A DNA stretch of 55,496 nucleotides. Origin: Candidatus Hydrogenedens sp. (GTDB lineage: Bacteria > Hydrogenedentota > Hydrogenedentia > Hydrogenedentales > Hydrogenedentaceae). Positions 8,942 through 17,981 of the stretch are shown one piece after another. The stretch lies in contig DAOSUS010000019.1 in the NCBI GenBank assembly GCA_035378955.1, forward strand, positions 1 to 55,496, read 5' to 3'. The position numbers and the translations under genes are program-made. Numbering within the stretch: the first letter of the stretch is position 1; every line of letters begins with the position of its first letter. The notes beneath the pieces were generated by a model, which saw only the letters and a list, made by a program, of their open reading frames with translations, was not told where the DNA came from and made no database searches.

Positions 8942-9559
8942 TTATAATTGAATCCCTGAGAATGCTAAGAAACCCAGAGCCATCAAACCGGTTAGAATAA
9001 AAGCAAGTCCCAAACCTCTTAATCCAGGGGGAACATTGCTATACCTTAATTTTTCGCGTATGGAAGCCATACCAATAATTGCCAATGCCCATCCGATACC
9101 GGAACCAATTGAAAACACGAGAGCATCACCAAAAGCGTAATCTCTCTGTTCCATAAAGAGAGCCGCACCTAATATGGCACAATTTACCGCAATTAATGGC
9201 AAGAATATCCCCAAAGCAGAGTATAGAGAAGGAACGAAACGGTCTAAAAACATCTCTACCAGTTGCACCAATGCCGCAATGGAACCAATATATGCAAGGA
9301 AGCTTAAAAAGCCAAGGTCTACATTGGCAAGGCTGGGATGTATCCATGCCATAGCCCCTTCCCGAAGTAAGTAATTAAAAATGAGGTTGCTGGTAACAAC
9401 TGCAAGCACAAGAACAAATATCACGGCAGTTCCCAAACCCATGGCTGTTTCTACTTTTCGTGATACCGCCATGAAGGAACACATACCTAAAAAGAAAGCC
9501 AGTGCCATATTTTCGATGAAAGCACTTTTTATAAATAGACCTGCGTAATGCTCAAACAT
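8942..9559 (-). CDS. nqrE: Na+-translocating NADH:quinone reductase subunit E
   Basis: NqrE is a six-helix membrane subunit of the Na+ pump. It is homologous to NqrD and to RnfA/RnfE and contributes cysteines to the intramembrane iron centre. This 205-residue protein begins MFEHYAGLFIKSAFIENMALAF and contains GMCSFMAVSRKVETAMGLG and LIAVNCAILGAALFMEQRDY, both diagnostic; the paired cysteines lie in these segments. It is separated from nqrD by 7 bases and has AAGGAG upstream. A 57-base gap leads to nqrF. Confidence 0.97.
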   Translation of the reverse strand: MFEHYAGLFIKSAFIENMALAFFLGMCSFMAVSRKVETAMGLGTAVIFVLVLAVVTSNLIFNYLLREGAMAWIHPSLANVDLGFLSFLAYIGSIAALVQLVEMFLDRFVPSLYSALGIFLPLIAVNCAILGAALFMEQRDYAFGDALVFSIGSGIGWALAIIGMASIREKLRYSNVPPGLRGLGLAFILTGLMALGFLAFSGIQL

Positions 9560-9566
9560 GGTAGAA

Positions 9567-10202
9567 TTACTCCTTCTCTTGCTGTTCAGGTTTCCATGTC
9601 CGAAGTAGCCAGATAATCATTGCTATCATAAATAAGGCTCCCGGAGCCATAAGTAATAAGCCATTCGGGTAATACCAACCTCCTTCGTTAACCGTTTTTA
9701 ATACGGTATACCCCAAAATTTTTCCTGAGCCGAATAATTCTCGGAAGAAACCTAATATGATTAATATCATACTATAGCCCAAACCGTTCCCTATACCATC
9801 CAGAAAACTTACCCAGGGTGGATTCTGCATAGCATACGCTTCGGCACGACCCATAACAATACAGTTTGTGATAATGAGCCCAACAAATACAGACAATTGT
9901 TTGCTAATTGTAGGAACAAAAGCTTTCAAAACCTGGTCTGCTATAATAACTAATGATGCTATGATTGTTAATTGGATAATAATACGCACATTTGTAGGAA
10001 TTAAGTTCCGTATCAGACTGATAGATAAGTTGGAGAAGGCCGTTACTACCGTGAGAGAAAGCGCCATTACAATGGCTTTGTCTAATTTTGTAGTAACAGC
10101 CAAAGCAGAACAAATACCTAATATTTGAAGCGTAATAGGATTATTATTTAACAACGGGTCAGTTAATACAAAGCGTTCTTTTTTACCTAAGATAGCACTC
10201 AT
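9567..10202 (-). CDS. nqrD: Na+-translocating NADH:quinone reductase subunit D
   Basis: NqrD pairs with NqrE in the membrane part of the pump. The 211-residue, strongly hydrophobic protein has NNNPITLQILGICSALAVTTKLDKA and LIITNCIVMGRAEAYAM, the two half-repeats that carry the intramembrane iron-ligand cysteines. DGIGNGLGYSMILIILGFFRELFG is also typical. It starts two bases after the nqrC stop, with GGGAG as ribosome binding site. The identity is secure from motifs and operon position. Confidence 0.97.
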   Translation of the reverse strand: MSAILGKKERFVLTDPLLNNNPITLQILGICSALAVTTKLDKAIVMALSLTVVTAFSNLSISLIRNLIPTNVRIIIQLTIIASLVIIADQVLKAFVPTISKQLSVFVGLIITNCIVMGRAEAYAMQNPPWVSFLDGIGNGLGYSMILIILGFFRELFGSGKILGYTVLKTVNEGGWYYPNGLLLMAPGALFMIAMIIWLLRTWKPEQQEKE

Positions 10203-10204
10203 AT

Positions 10205-10987
10205 TTATAAACTCCCTTGTTGTTTCTTGTTCTTGATATATTTTCCATATCCACTATCACTTAGCCAGAACTGGACTAAGTTTGTAACGCCACGACTGGT
10301 CATAGTAGCACCGGATAAACCATCTACATGGTGCGGGTCAGAATCGGGAGAGCCTGCCTGTCCTTTAATAACAGATAATTTGACTTCTCCAGCGGAATCA
10401 TAAGCCTTACGACCTACCCATAATTGACACCATTTAGGATTTTCAATTTCGCCACCTAAACCCGGTGTTTCTCCATGTTCGTAAAAAATAATTCCACGAA
10501 CCGTATTTAAATCTTTATCCAGGGCTAAATAACCATATAGCATAGACCATAAGCCCCGTCCCTGAATAGGTAATACAACTTCATCTATTTGTCCTTGCCG
10601 TTTTACCATATAAACAAATCCATACTTTGGCATATCAATCAAACCAGCAGAATTCGGGGGTGCTTTTTTGCTCAGGTTCGGGTCTTTCAGAGCTCGTTTC
10701 GGGTCGAAAGAATCCGGAGAAATCTCTGTGGCATAATCACCCGTATCAAAGTTTACAAGCCTTGTTTCGATATTCTCTTTAAATTTACTTTGTATCCCTT
10801 CACGGGATAATTTTTCCGAAGGATTTACCAGACCGGACACGAGTAATATTTTATGTTGTCGGTCCAGAATCTGATTGATTTGTTGCCGTTCTTTTAATCC
10901 GACTGCCGCACTTGCTACAAGGATGGAGCATATCCCACAAAGGACAGTCGTAAAAATAACTGTATAAAGATTTCCTTCACGCTGCAT
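10205..10987 (-). CDS. nqrC: Na+-translocating NADH:quinone reductase subunit C
   Basis: NqrC carries a covalently bound FMN on the outer side of the membrane. The 260-residue protein has one N-terminal membrane helix (YTVIFTTVLCGICSILVASA) and a soluble domain with GLWSMLYGYLALD and HGETPGLGGEIENP. The flavinylation motif is DGLSGATMTS, with Thr228 as the expected FMN attachment residue for ApbE. The start overlaps the end of nqrB by 11 bases and is preceded by AAAGGAG. The subunit is complete, with no missing key residue. Confidence 0.97.
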   Translation of the reverse strand: MQREGNLYTVIFTTVLCGICSILVASAAVGLKERQQINQILDRQHKILLVSGLVNPSEKLSREGIQSKFKENIETRLVNFDTGDYATEISPDSFDPKRALKDPNLSKKAPPNSAGLIDMPKYGFVYMVKRQGQIDEVVLPIQGRGLWSMLYGYLALDKDLNTVRGIIFYEHGETPGLGGEIENPKWCQLWVGRKAYDSAGEVKLSVIKGQAGSPDSDPHHVDGLSGATMTSRGVTNLVQFWLSDSGYGKYIKNKKQQGSL

Positions 10988-12227
10988 GGCGCGTCAATCT
11001 CCTTTTAATGTTCGATTGCATTACAAAGTAATCTGTTAATGGAGCAAAAATGTTGGCAAACAAAATAACCAACATGGTTACTTCCGGATATGCAGGGTTC
11101 ACTGTTCTTAATAGAACTACAAAAGAACCTATAAATAAGCCGTAAATCCAGCGACCCGTATCTGTAAATGGAGAGGAAACAGGGTCCGTAGCCATAAATA
11201 CACCACCAAAGGCTAATCCTCCGATAACCCAATGCCATAGAGGTCCAGCCTGAAAGGCAGGATTTGTGGGTGAATGGTAAAAACTTAATAAAAGTGCCAT
11301 AATCCCCGAACCTAAAAAGACACCAGCAATCGTTCGCCATGAACCAACACCTGTATAAATTAAAATCAAAGCACCTATCAAGCATGCAATCACGGATGTT
11401 TCTCCCATAGAGCCCGGTTCTAAACCTATGAGAGATTCTAACCAACTGGTAACACCATCATGCAGGTTGATTGAAAACACGCCTGCACTTTGGAGTGCTT
11501 CAACTCCTTTCTCCTTCATGATGGCAAGACTGGTTGCGCCACTATATCCATCAACCGCAACCCAAACCTTATCACCGCTAATCTGTGCTGGGTAGGCAAA
11601 ATATAAAAAGGCACGTGCGGTAAGTGCTGGGTTCAATATGTTCATTCCAACACCTCCGAAGATTTCTTTCCCTATCACAACACCGAAAATAATACCGATG
11701 GCTACCTGCCATAACGGTATCTGTGGGGGTAGTATCAATGGAAATAAAAGACTGGTTACCAGAAATCCTTCGCTAATTTCGTGTTTGCGAACAATTGCAA
11801 AAATAACCTCGCAAATACCGCCACAGGCTAATGTAACGATATAAACCGGGAAGAAGTATAGTGCTCCATAAAGAATGCAGGAAATTATATTACCTGGATT
11901 AAAACCTAAACCTAACGCACGAAATATAGCCGCACGCCAACCCGGTACCTGTTCTGGGGATAGACCCATACTTTCAATACCTAAAAACGCCTGCAGTCCT
12001 GTATTGTAGAGAGCCATAATTACACACGGGATTAAAGCAACTACGACAGTTATCATAAGTCGTTTCAAATCAATAGCATCCCGAACATGAGGGGCACCTT
12101 TCGTTACTGTTCCTGGCGTATAAAGAAAGGTGTCATTCGCTTCCCACAGAGGATAAAGCCATGCTAATTTTCCTCCGGGTTCAAACATTTTTCCCTGGTG
12201 GTCTAAAATATTTCGAAGCCATTTCAT
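10977..12227 (-). CDS. nqrB: Na+-translocating NADH:quinone reductase subunit B
   Basis: NqrB is the large membrane subunit that holds covalent FMN and riboflavin. The frame is open from 12248, but the ATG at 12227 follows GGAAGGA at ideal spacing and lies just past the nqrA stop. It gives the usual start MKWLRNILDHQGKMFEPGG, so I choose it (416 residues). The flavinylation motif DGYSGATSLA places FMN on Thr232. Other family segments are FLVTSLLFPLILPP, GKEIFGGVGMNILNPALTAR and FMATDPVSSPFT. It is followed by nqrC with an 11-base overlap. Confidence 0.97.
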   Translation of the reverse strand: MKWLRNILDHQGKMFEPGGKLAWLYPLWEANDTFLYTPGTVTKGAPHVRDAIDLKRLMITVVVALIPCVIMALYNTGLQAFLGIESMGLSPEQVPGWRAAIFRALGLGFNPGNIISCILYGALYFFPVYIVTLACGGICEVIFAIVRKHEISEGFLVTSLLFPLILPPQIPLWQVAIGIIFGVVIGKEIFGGVGMNILNPALTARAFLYFAYPAQISGDKVWVAVDGYSGATSLAIMKEKGVEALQSAGVFSINLHDGVTSWLESLIGLEPGSMGETSVIACLIGALILIYTGVGSWRTIAGVFLGSGIMALLLSFYHSPTNPAFQAGPLWHWVIGGLAFGGVFMATDPVSSPFTDTGRWIYGLFIGSFVVLLRTVNPAYPEVTMLVILFANIFAPLTDYFVMQSNIKRRLTRHAA

Positions 12228-12231
12228 ATAT

Positions 12232-13617
12232 TTATCCTTCCTTCTCAATCAACTCTAAATTTCTTCTCAACATAGGACCAAAATCATTTTTTCCGGGACA
12301 TACAAAACTGCAAAGGGCAAGGTCTTCTTCTTCAAGTTCAAGACATCCCAATTGTTCCGCTCGCTCTATATCGTCCATTGCAAGGGAACGAAGTAAAAAG
12401 GTTGGAATGATATCTAAAGGCATTACTTTTTCATACACGCCAATGGGGATGATTGCTCGATGTCCACCGTGCATTGCCGTTGTAAAATCAAATTTTTTAT
12501 TTTTACTGCCGAACCATGAAGAAGCGAAAAGGTTTAATACCGAAAATTTATTTTTGCCCGGTGCTAACCAGCCTAAAAATTCCCGTTCTCTACCTTCTGC
12601 AAGGACGGAAATTTGCTGATGATAACGACCTAAATAACCAAATATTTCGCCTTTGGCTATATTCCCTGACCATATAGAACCGGAAATAACCCGTTGTTCA
12701 CCCGCATTAAGTTCGTTTGTAACCAATTCATCTATACTGGCTCCTAAACGGGTTTTTATATATCTTGGTTTTTTACATCCGGGACCCGCAAGAGTAATGA
12801 TACGCTGTAAATCCAGAAGTCCCGTTTTAAACAAGAAACCTATGGAAACTAAATCCTGCAATCCAACATACCATACTGTTTTGTTGCGGTCTACCGGGTC
12901 AAGGAAATGGATATGTGTTCCAGGCAAGCCACTGGGATGCGGACCTTCAAACTCTTCCACCTGGATTTTTCCATCACCTTTTACTCCAAAATCAGAACCC
13001 GGTGATTGGCAGAAAAATACTTTTCCACCTGTTAAACGTTTAAGCACTTCCAAACCTACAGATATATCTTCTTCTCGGTCTTTTACGCATAATTGTAAAT
13101 TTGGTGCTAATGGATTGCTATCCATGGCAGTAACGAAAATAGAATGTGGAATACTATCAATCGCCGGATTTTTCCCAAATGGGCGTGTCCGAAACGATAA
13201 CCACATCCCGGATTCTACAAGTAAACCGCGGATTTCATCATCGGATAAATTAGCAATCGGTTTGCCTTTGTAATTTTCAAATGAGACCTGTTCATTTGCA
13301 GACGGTCTTCCAGAAATATCGCTTTCTTCAATTTCAATTACAACACTTTGCAACGCCCTTCGTTCACCCCGGTGAATTGCCTTGACTTCTCCTTTTGCGA
13401 AACTGGTATGAACAACTCCCGGTAATTTTTTGTTTTCAAATAAAATTTGACCGCGTTTTACTTTGTCGCCCACGGCAACCTTAAAAGAGGGACGCATACC
13501 TATATAATCATGTGCAAGTATAGCGACCCTTTTAACGGTTTTGTTCGCATCAACGACGGGTTCCGGTGAGCCTGTGATAGGAAGGTCTAAGCCTTTTTTA
13601 ATTGTGTATTTGCTCAT
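12232..13617 (-). CDS. nqrA: Na+-translocating NADH:quinone reductase subunit A
   Basis: NqrA is the peripheral cytoplasmic subunit of the complex. The 461-residue protein starts MSKYTIKKGLDLPITGSPEP, the diagnostic NqrA opening, and contains AILAHDYIGMRPSFKVAVGD, FIFVTAMDSNPLAPN (here with SIF), GTHIHFLDPVDR and MPLDIIPTFLLRSL. It is the first gene of the operon, with a 239-base leader region upstream. Only a weak AGG-type ribosome binding site is visible. The gene is about as long as typical NqrA. Confidence 0.97.
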   Translation of the reverse strand: MSKYTIKKGLDLPITGSPEPVVDANKTVKRVAILAHDYIGMRPSFKVAVGDKVKRGQILFENKKLPGVVHTSFAKGEVKAIHRGERRALQSVVIEIEESDISGRPSANEQVSFENYKGKPIANLSDDEIRGLLVESGMWLSFRTRPFGKNPAIDSIPHSIFVTAMDSNPLAPNLQLCVKDREEDISVGLEVLKRLTGGKVFFCQSPGSDFGVKGDGKIQVEEFEGPHPSGLPGTHIHFLDPVDRNKTVWYVGLQDLVSIGFLFKTGLLDLQRIITLAGPGCKKPRYIKTRLGASIDELVTNELNAGEQRVISGSIWSGNIAKGEIFGYLGRYHQQISVLAEGREREFLGWLAPGKNKFSVLNLFASSWFGSKNKKFDFTTAMHGGHRAIIPIGVYEKVMPLDIIPTFLLRSLAMDDIERAEQLGCLELEEEDLALCSFVCPGKNDFGPMLRRNLELIEKEG

Positions 13618-13751
13618 AAATACAAAACCTGCCTGCTCGATATAAGTTTGAGTTTAGTGTATTGTAATTACCATAGATAACTAAAATTAAACATAACTAT
13701 AAAAAACTTCTATAATTATAATCAAATGCAAAATTAGAATAAAATCGATAT

Positions 13752-13781
13752 AATATATACCTACCGTTCGTTATATTGCAA
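13752..13781 (-). promoter_or_regulatory. Putative promoter of the nqr operon
   Basis: On the minus strand, TTGCAA (13776-13781) is followed after 18 bases by TATATT (13752-13757). The predicted transcript starts near 13745 and would have a leader of about 130 bases before nqrA. The region between nqrA and the SDR gene (13618-13856) holds no other feature I can name. Confidence is modest because the DNA is very AT-rich. Confidence 0.35.
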
Positions 13782-13856
13782 ATTGAAAACTTCATTTTCC
13801 TTAACACTTTAAAATTCTGTATTTTCCATCGCTCGTTTTCGCTGGTAAACTTTTTA

Positions 13857-14615
13857 TTATGTTGCTATAAATCCACCGTCTACTATTAGTTCTGCACCTG
13901 TCATCCAGCTGGATTCGTCAGAGGCAAGGAATAATGCCGTATACGCAATATCTTCAGGTTTTCCTAATCGTTTCAAAGGTAAACTATCCCCAATGGCTTT
14001 TTTCTTCTCGGGTGTTAAATACGGTTCTTGTAAGGGTGTATCTACCATGCCCGGATGAATAATATTGCAACGAATATTATCAGGACCGAATTGCACAGCT
14101 AATGATTTTGCTAATGAAATTAATGCTCCTTTGGCACAGGTATAAGAATCCTGAGCTAAAGTAAATCCAACCAAGGCAGAGATAGAACCTACAAGTATGA
14201 TGGAACCACCACCTGCTTTCTGTAAATATGGAATGCCATGTTTTGTCAGGAAAAAAGCACCTTTTAAATTTATCGCCTGCACAATGTCCCAATTTTCCTC
14301 GGTAGTTTCGATAACAGACTTATCGCGGTCTTTCCATAATACACCTGCATTAGCATATAAGATATTCAATTTACCGAATTGCTTTACAGCCTCTTCCACG
14401 CCGGCTTTTACATCGGCTTCTTTGCTTACATCACCGACAAAGATGGCACATTTGCCACCTTCGGTTTTTATAATACTTTCCGTTTCACGCGCTGCTTTTT
14501 CATTCATATCAAATATCAATACACGGGCACCTTCGCGTGCGAAAAGAACAGAAGCCGCACGACCCATACCCAAACCAGCACCTGTAATAATGGCTACTTT
14601 ATCCTTTAATCTCAT
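13857..14615 (-). CDS. Short-chain dehydrogenase/reductase (SDR)
   Basis: This 252-residue classical SDR is an NAD(P)-dependent oxidoreductase. The cofactor motif TGAGLGMG is at residues 11-18. Asp36 at the end of beta-2 favours NAD(H). NAG is at 89-91, a catalytic serine at 144/146, and Tyr158 with Lys162 in SYTCAKGA. The C-terminal end MTGAELIVDGGFIAT is standard. AAGGAG precedes the ATG. The substrate cannot be read from the sequence. The next gene on the same strand lies downstream after 87 bases. Confidence 0.9.
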   Translation of the reverse strand: MRLKDKVAIITGAGLGMGRAASVLFAREGARVLIFDMNEKAARETESIIKTEGGKCAIFVGDVSKEADVKAGVEEAVKQFGKLNILYANAGVLWKDRDKSVIETTEENWDIVQAINLKGAFFLTKHGIPYLQKAGGGSIILVGSISALVGFTLAQDSYTCAKGALISLAKSLAVQFGPDNIRCNIIHPGMVDTPLQEPYLTPEKKKAIGDSLPLKRLGKPEDIAYTALFLASDESSWMTGAELIVDGGFIAT

Positions 14616-14701
14616 AACAATACTCCTTTTCTTTTTGGGTTATTTAAAAAAACTTAATGGGAATACATATCATATATAAATTGAGTAGATGATTTAAATT
14701 T

Positions 14702-15505
14702 TCATTTTTCTTCAGGAATATTCAATTTAATAACATCAACATGATAGGTTTTCCCTTCCGTCTTTACATGATAAAACTCTGGTGAAAAGTTTTCAAAATT
14801 CCAATTCAGTGAGGGAAGTATAAAAACGGGAGTTTCTTCGATAATGCAATTTTCTTTTTTGTGTAGATGTCCGCAAAACATAGCATTGGGTTTATATTTC
14901 TTAAATATCTCTTTCAGTGCTTTTTGGTCGTTAGAAGAGAGATACATATTTCCTGCTTTCCCTTCAAGATTAGGTGGAATATGCGCAAACACGAAAATGA
15001 AGGGAAATTGTTTTCTATCTATATTTAATTCCTGTTCGAACCAATTTTGTTGTTCCTGTCCTTTAATCCCTTCAGATTCAAAATGACCGACATGGTCACC
15101 TGTATCAGATGCATCGCAAAGGACAATACATTTCACTTGTTTATAAACAAAAGAATAAAAATCCTTTTCCTTAAAATCTTCCGGGAACATTTTTGCTAAT
15201 ATTTTTCTATCTTCTCTCTTTTCATGATTTCCAAAAGCGATGTGAAAAGGTATTGTTGGTTTTAATTCATTGAAAACTTTTTCGAACTCTTTTGCATGAA
15301 TATCTCCTGTAATGACCACAAAATCAGGTTTAGGCTTTAATTCATCTAACTGTTTAACAAATGCTATAAAATGCTTTACGCCTTCCTTTTCTGCTATATG
15401 CAAATCCGATACAACGACGAACGAAACTTCTTCCGCTCTTGCAAATATTGTTAGAATAAAAAATATTGTGAAAGATAACAAAAAAATAAATTTTAACCGT
15501 TGCAT
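14702..15505 (-). CDS. Exported metallophosphoesterase (calcineurin-like)
   Basis: The 267-residue protein has a signal peptide (LKFIFLLSFTIFFILTIFARA) followed by the metallophosphoesterase signature: VSDLHIA (Asp34, His36), ITGDIHA (Asp68), FGNHE (Asn93, His94), VFAHIPP and CGHLHKK. All residues for a two-metal centre are present. It probably hydrolyses a phosphoester outside the cytoplasm, but the substrate is unknown. AAGGA lies upstream of the ATG. The 239 bases upstream of it (15506-15744) are AT-rich and show no gene. Confidence 0.85.
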   Translation of the reverse strand: MQRLKFIFLLSFTIFFILTIFARAEEVSFVVVSDLHIAEKEGVKHFIAFVKQLDELKPKPDFVVITGDIHAKEFEKVFNELKPTIPFHIAFGNHEKREDRKILAKMFPEDFKEKDFYSFVYKQVKCIVLCDASDTGDHVGHFESEGIKGQEQQNWFEQELNIDRKQFPFIFVFAHIPPNLEGKAGNMYLSSNDQKALKEIFKKYKPNAMFCGHLHKKENCIIEETPVFILPSLNWNFENFSPEFYHVKTEGKTYHVDVIKLNIPEEK

Positions 15506-15744
15506 GTGTGGAATTCCTTTTTATGAAAGATTTAAAACAAAACAGGATTTATTATACCTATGTAGTAAGAGGGGAAAAAACTATATAGGAAAACTTGTTT
15601 AAATACCCTATTTGTGGCATCTCAGGAAATTTATAAAATAAGTTAATACACATAATTGATAAATTTGATTGTATAGAATACAAGAATAAAATAAGACTAC
15701 TATTTTTTCAGATATAACGATTCAAATGTTTCTGCTCAATTATT

Positions 15745-16860
15745 CTACTGTTTTGTGGAGTTGAGAAAAGTATCTATAGAAATCTTCATTCGCAGAGGAA
15801 GGGGGTCATCCCACATTTTCTGAAATGCAAATCCGGGAATTATCCACAGTTCGCCAGGTCTGCGTTCAAAAATATAAGGATAACTTAATTGTCCGCCGGG
15901 TTGACGGGCTATAACGACAGGTTTTGTCCATGTTTTTCCATCATCGTCCGAAAAGGCAATAGATAATTCCTCCCGATGCCATGAGGAAGGGAATTCTGTA
16001 TGTTGATGCATATCACTTTTAGGAAAATCTCTACCTTCAGGGTTTAGTTGGTTCCAAACAAGCACAAGTTTACCGGAGGACAATCGCAATAAATATCCGG
16101 GAGAATTGCTTGCCTTTATTCCACTGGGCTGAATAATCCGCCAATATTTACCGTCATTTTCAGAGATAGCCTGCCAAAATTGGTCTAATGGGGTTCGAAT
16201 TAACATAAGGAGCCGACCATCACTCAATTCTGCTAATGTAGGTTCCATAGCTCCATCGTGGTGTCCGTGTCCACCTATATCTATCCAATTGCTTCTATGC
16301 CAGGTTTTCCCTTCATCATCGGAATAAACGGAACATACCATAAAATGCCCGGGATTGCTGGTTAAATGGTCCAATGGCACAATAACCCTTCCAGAACGGG
16401 TTTGTATCAAAGCAAAAAAATTTGTGTTATAGCCATCAAGGATACATTGATTATCTATCCATGTTTTTCCTTCATCGAGACTGCGTATTGACCAGACTTC
16501 TAACTTACAACCTTCACGGGGTTCTTTGGTTTTTTCATCCCAGTCGAATTTTTTGCCTGTAAAATTCAGATAAACAAAAATGAGAGTATTGTTTTTTGTT
16601 CGTAAGAGGTAATAAGAAGCCGGCTCTTCAACATCTAATCCTTTGCAAACAGGGACAGGTTCCGACCATGTTTTTCCATCGTCCTTACTTACGCGAAAAC
16701 CATCTGCATCAATAGTTCCCAGACTGCCATCCGAAAGAGTTACAAACGGAGGTTTATGCTCAATATCCAGCATTTCTACTGCAGGGTGAACCCATCGTTC
16801 TGCAAAAGAAGTCAGAGGAACGATTAATAAAACTACTATACAGAGTAAATGTTTATTCAT
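15745..16860 (-). CDS. Exported BNR-repeat / sialidase-like beta-propeller protein
   Basis: The 371-residue protein has a signal peptide (MNKHLLCIVVLLIVPLTSFA) and at least five Asp-box (BNR) motifs of the S-x-D-x-G-x-T-W type: SKDDGKTW, SLDEGKTW, SDDEGKTW, SENDGKYW and SDDDGKTW. This predicts a six-bladed sialidase-type beta-propeller. Many such proteins in this fold are glycosidases or of unknown activity; I cannot assign the arginine triad of true sialidases with confidence. AGGAGA precedes the start. It is 27 bases downstream of the unknown exported protein gene and is probably co-transcribed with it. Confidence 0.8.
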   Translation of the reverse strand: MNKHLLCIVVLLIVPLTSFAERWVHPAVEMLDIEHKPPFVTLSDGSLGTIDADGFRVSKDDGKTWSEPVPVCKGLDVEEPASYYLLRTKNNTLIFVYLNFTGKKFDWDEKTKEPREGCKLEVWSIRSLDEGKTWIDNQCILDGYNTNFFALIQTRSGRVIVPLDHLTSNPGHFMVCSVYSDDEGKTWHRSNWIDIGGHGHHDGAMEPTLAELSDGRLLMLIRTPLDQFWQAISENDGKYWRIIQPSGIKASNSPGYLLRLSSGKLVLVWNQLNPEGRDFPKSDMHQHTEFPSSWHREELSIAFSDDDGKTWTKPVVIARQPGGQLSYPYIFERRPGELWIIPGFAFQKMWDDPLPLRMKISIDTFLNSTKQ

Positions 16861-16887
16861 AAGATTATCTCCTATTGTTTGAGTTTC

Positions 16888-17841
16888 TTATTTCTTTTCT
16901 TTTTTATTAGCTTTAAGGGATAGATTTTGTATTTCTACCTCTGCATTATAGGGACCTGTTATTTCCCAACCTAAATTAAATGAGGTAAGGATAAAATCTT
17001 CAATATGCGAGTTAGTTAAATATCCGCGGGACTGTCCTTTGCTTAATGCCTCTTCGAGGAGAGGATTAAGAGATACGGATAATACTTTCCAATCTCCATC
17101 ACCTGTATTTTTATTATAAAATCGTTTTCCATCAATCACTGTAATTAATTTGTTACTTGTGTATGCAGAGCCTTTGTCCAAATTTATATATTCCGGGGGA
17201 ATTGAATAACGAGCATCGAAAAGAGGTAATCCAAACCAGAAAAATTCTTGATAATCTTTACTATCGGGATTGTTGTTCTCAACCGTCCAGAAGGCGGAGA
17301 TTTGTGCTGTGTGTAATGTCGGGTCGAGGTTTTCTTTTAATTTTTCGTCACATAAACAACTTATGATTTTAAATTCCAAATTTAAATCTAATTTATTTTC
17401 GACTATTTTTATTCCTTCGGCAAATTTTTTTTCAATCAAAAGATGAGGCCAGGGTTCGCCATATTTCCGCAGTTTTCCCTGATATTCTACAATACCATTA
17501 CAATTTAAGATAATACTCCATAGATTATTTTTTTCATGCAATACGATTTTTTTAGCCTCATTATTGGCTATCCACATTGCTTCACCTTCCTTATTGAAGT
17601 TTCCAGCAGATAGGGGGAAGTTTGTTGCCCACTGTGCTAATTGCCATAAGGGCTTATGCTCAGGTTGTGAAGGAGAAGGCAAGGTAAGAGTTCCAAGGAT
17701 ATTGGGTTTGTCAATGGGACGGGTAGTAGTCAGATTGAAACCGTAAGCAAATTCATTTGTATTTAAATAATTTATAGTTTCTGCTGGAACGATTTCGTTT
17801 TGAAATATAACAAATAGGGTGACAAAAATTATGTATTGCAT
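16888..17841 (-). CDS. Exported protein of unknown function
   Basis: I do not recognise this 317-residue protein. It starts with a hydrophobic segment ending VPAETINYL, consistent with a signal peptide. The mature part is rich in Trp, Asn and aromatic residues, with stretches such as KPLWQLAQWATNFPLSAG, WSIILNCNGIVEYQGKLR and EFFWFGLPLFDARYSIPPEY. This looks like a beta-sandwich, possibly carbohydrate-active or carbohydrate-binding, but that is a guess. Residues of the C-terminus (LKANKKEKK) are basic. The start codon lacks a clear ribosome binding site. It lies upstream of the sialidase-like gene, which suggests a shared extracellular role. Confidence 0.65.
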   Translation of the reverse strand: MQYIIFVTLFVIFQNEIVPAETINYLNTNEFAYGFNLTTTRPIDKPNILGTLTLPSPSQPEHKPLWQLAQWATNFPLSAGNFNKEGEAMWIANNEAKKIVLHEKNNLWSIILNCNGIVEYQGKLRKYGEPWPHLLIEKKFAEGIKIVENKLDLNLEFKIISCLCDEKLKENLDPTLHTAQISAFWTVENNNPDSKDYQEFFWFGLPLFDARYSIPPEYINLDKGSAYTSNKLITVIDGKRFYNKNTGDGDWKVLSVSLNPLLEEALSKGQSRGYLTNSHIEDFILTSFNLGWEITGPYNAEVEIQNLSLKANKKEKK

Positions 17842-17925
17842 GGATTTATTTTTTGGATATCATTAAATTAAATGGTAATATTTAAATAAGTATATAAAAA
17901 TTTTATCTCTTTTTTTTATAATAAA

Positions 17926-17934
17926 TGGTAAAAT
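17926..17934 (+). promoter_or_regulatory. Putative extended -10 promoter element
   Basis: TGG followed by TAAAAT forms an extended -10 (TGnTAAAAT) about 48 bases before the start of the CsgG-like gene. No good -35 is visible. The same TGGTAAAATAAT string occurs at 29455, ahead of another envelope gene. Confidence 0.35.
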
Positions 17935-17981
17935 AATAATAAAGAAACGGAAATATAAAAACAAAGTTCAGGGAGTTCTAT

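Noticed and set aside
15745..16860. Calling the BNR protein a confirmed sialidase
   Set aside because: Asp boxes show the propeller fold only; I could not identify the full catalytic set.
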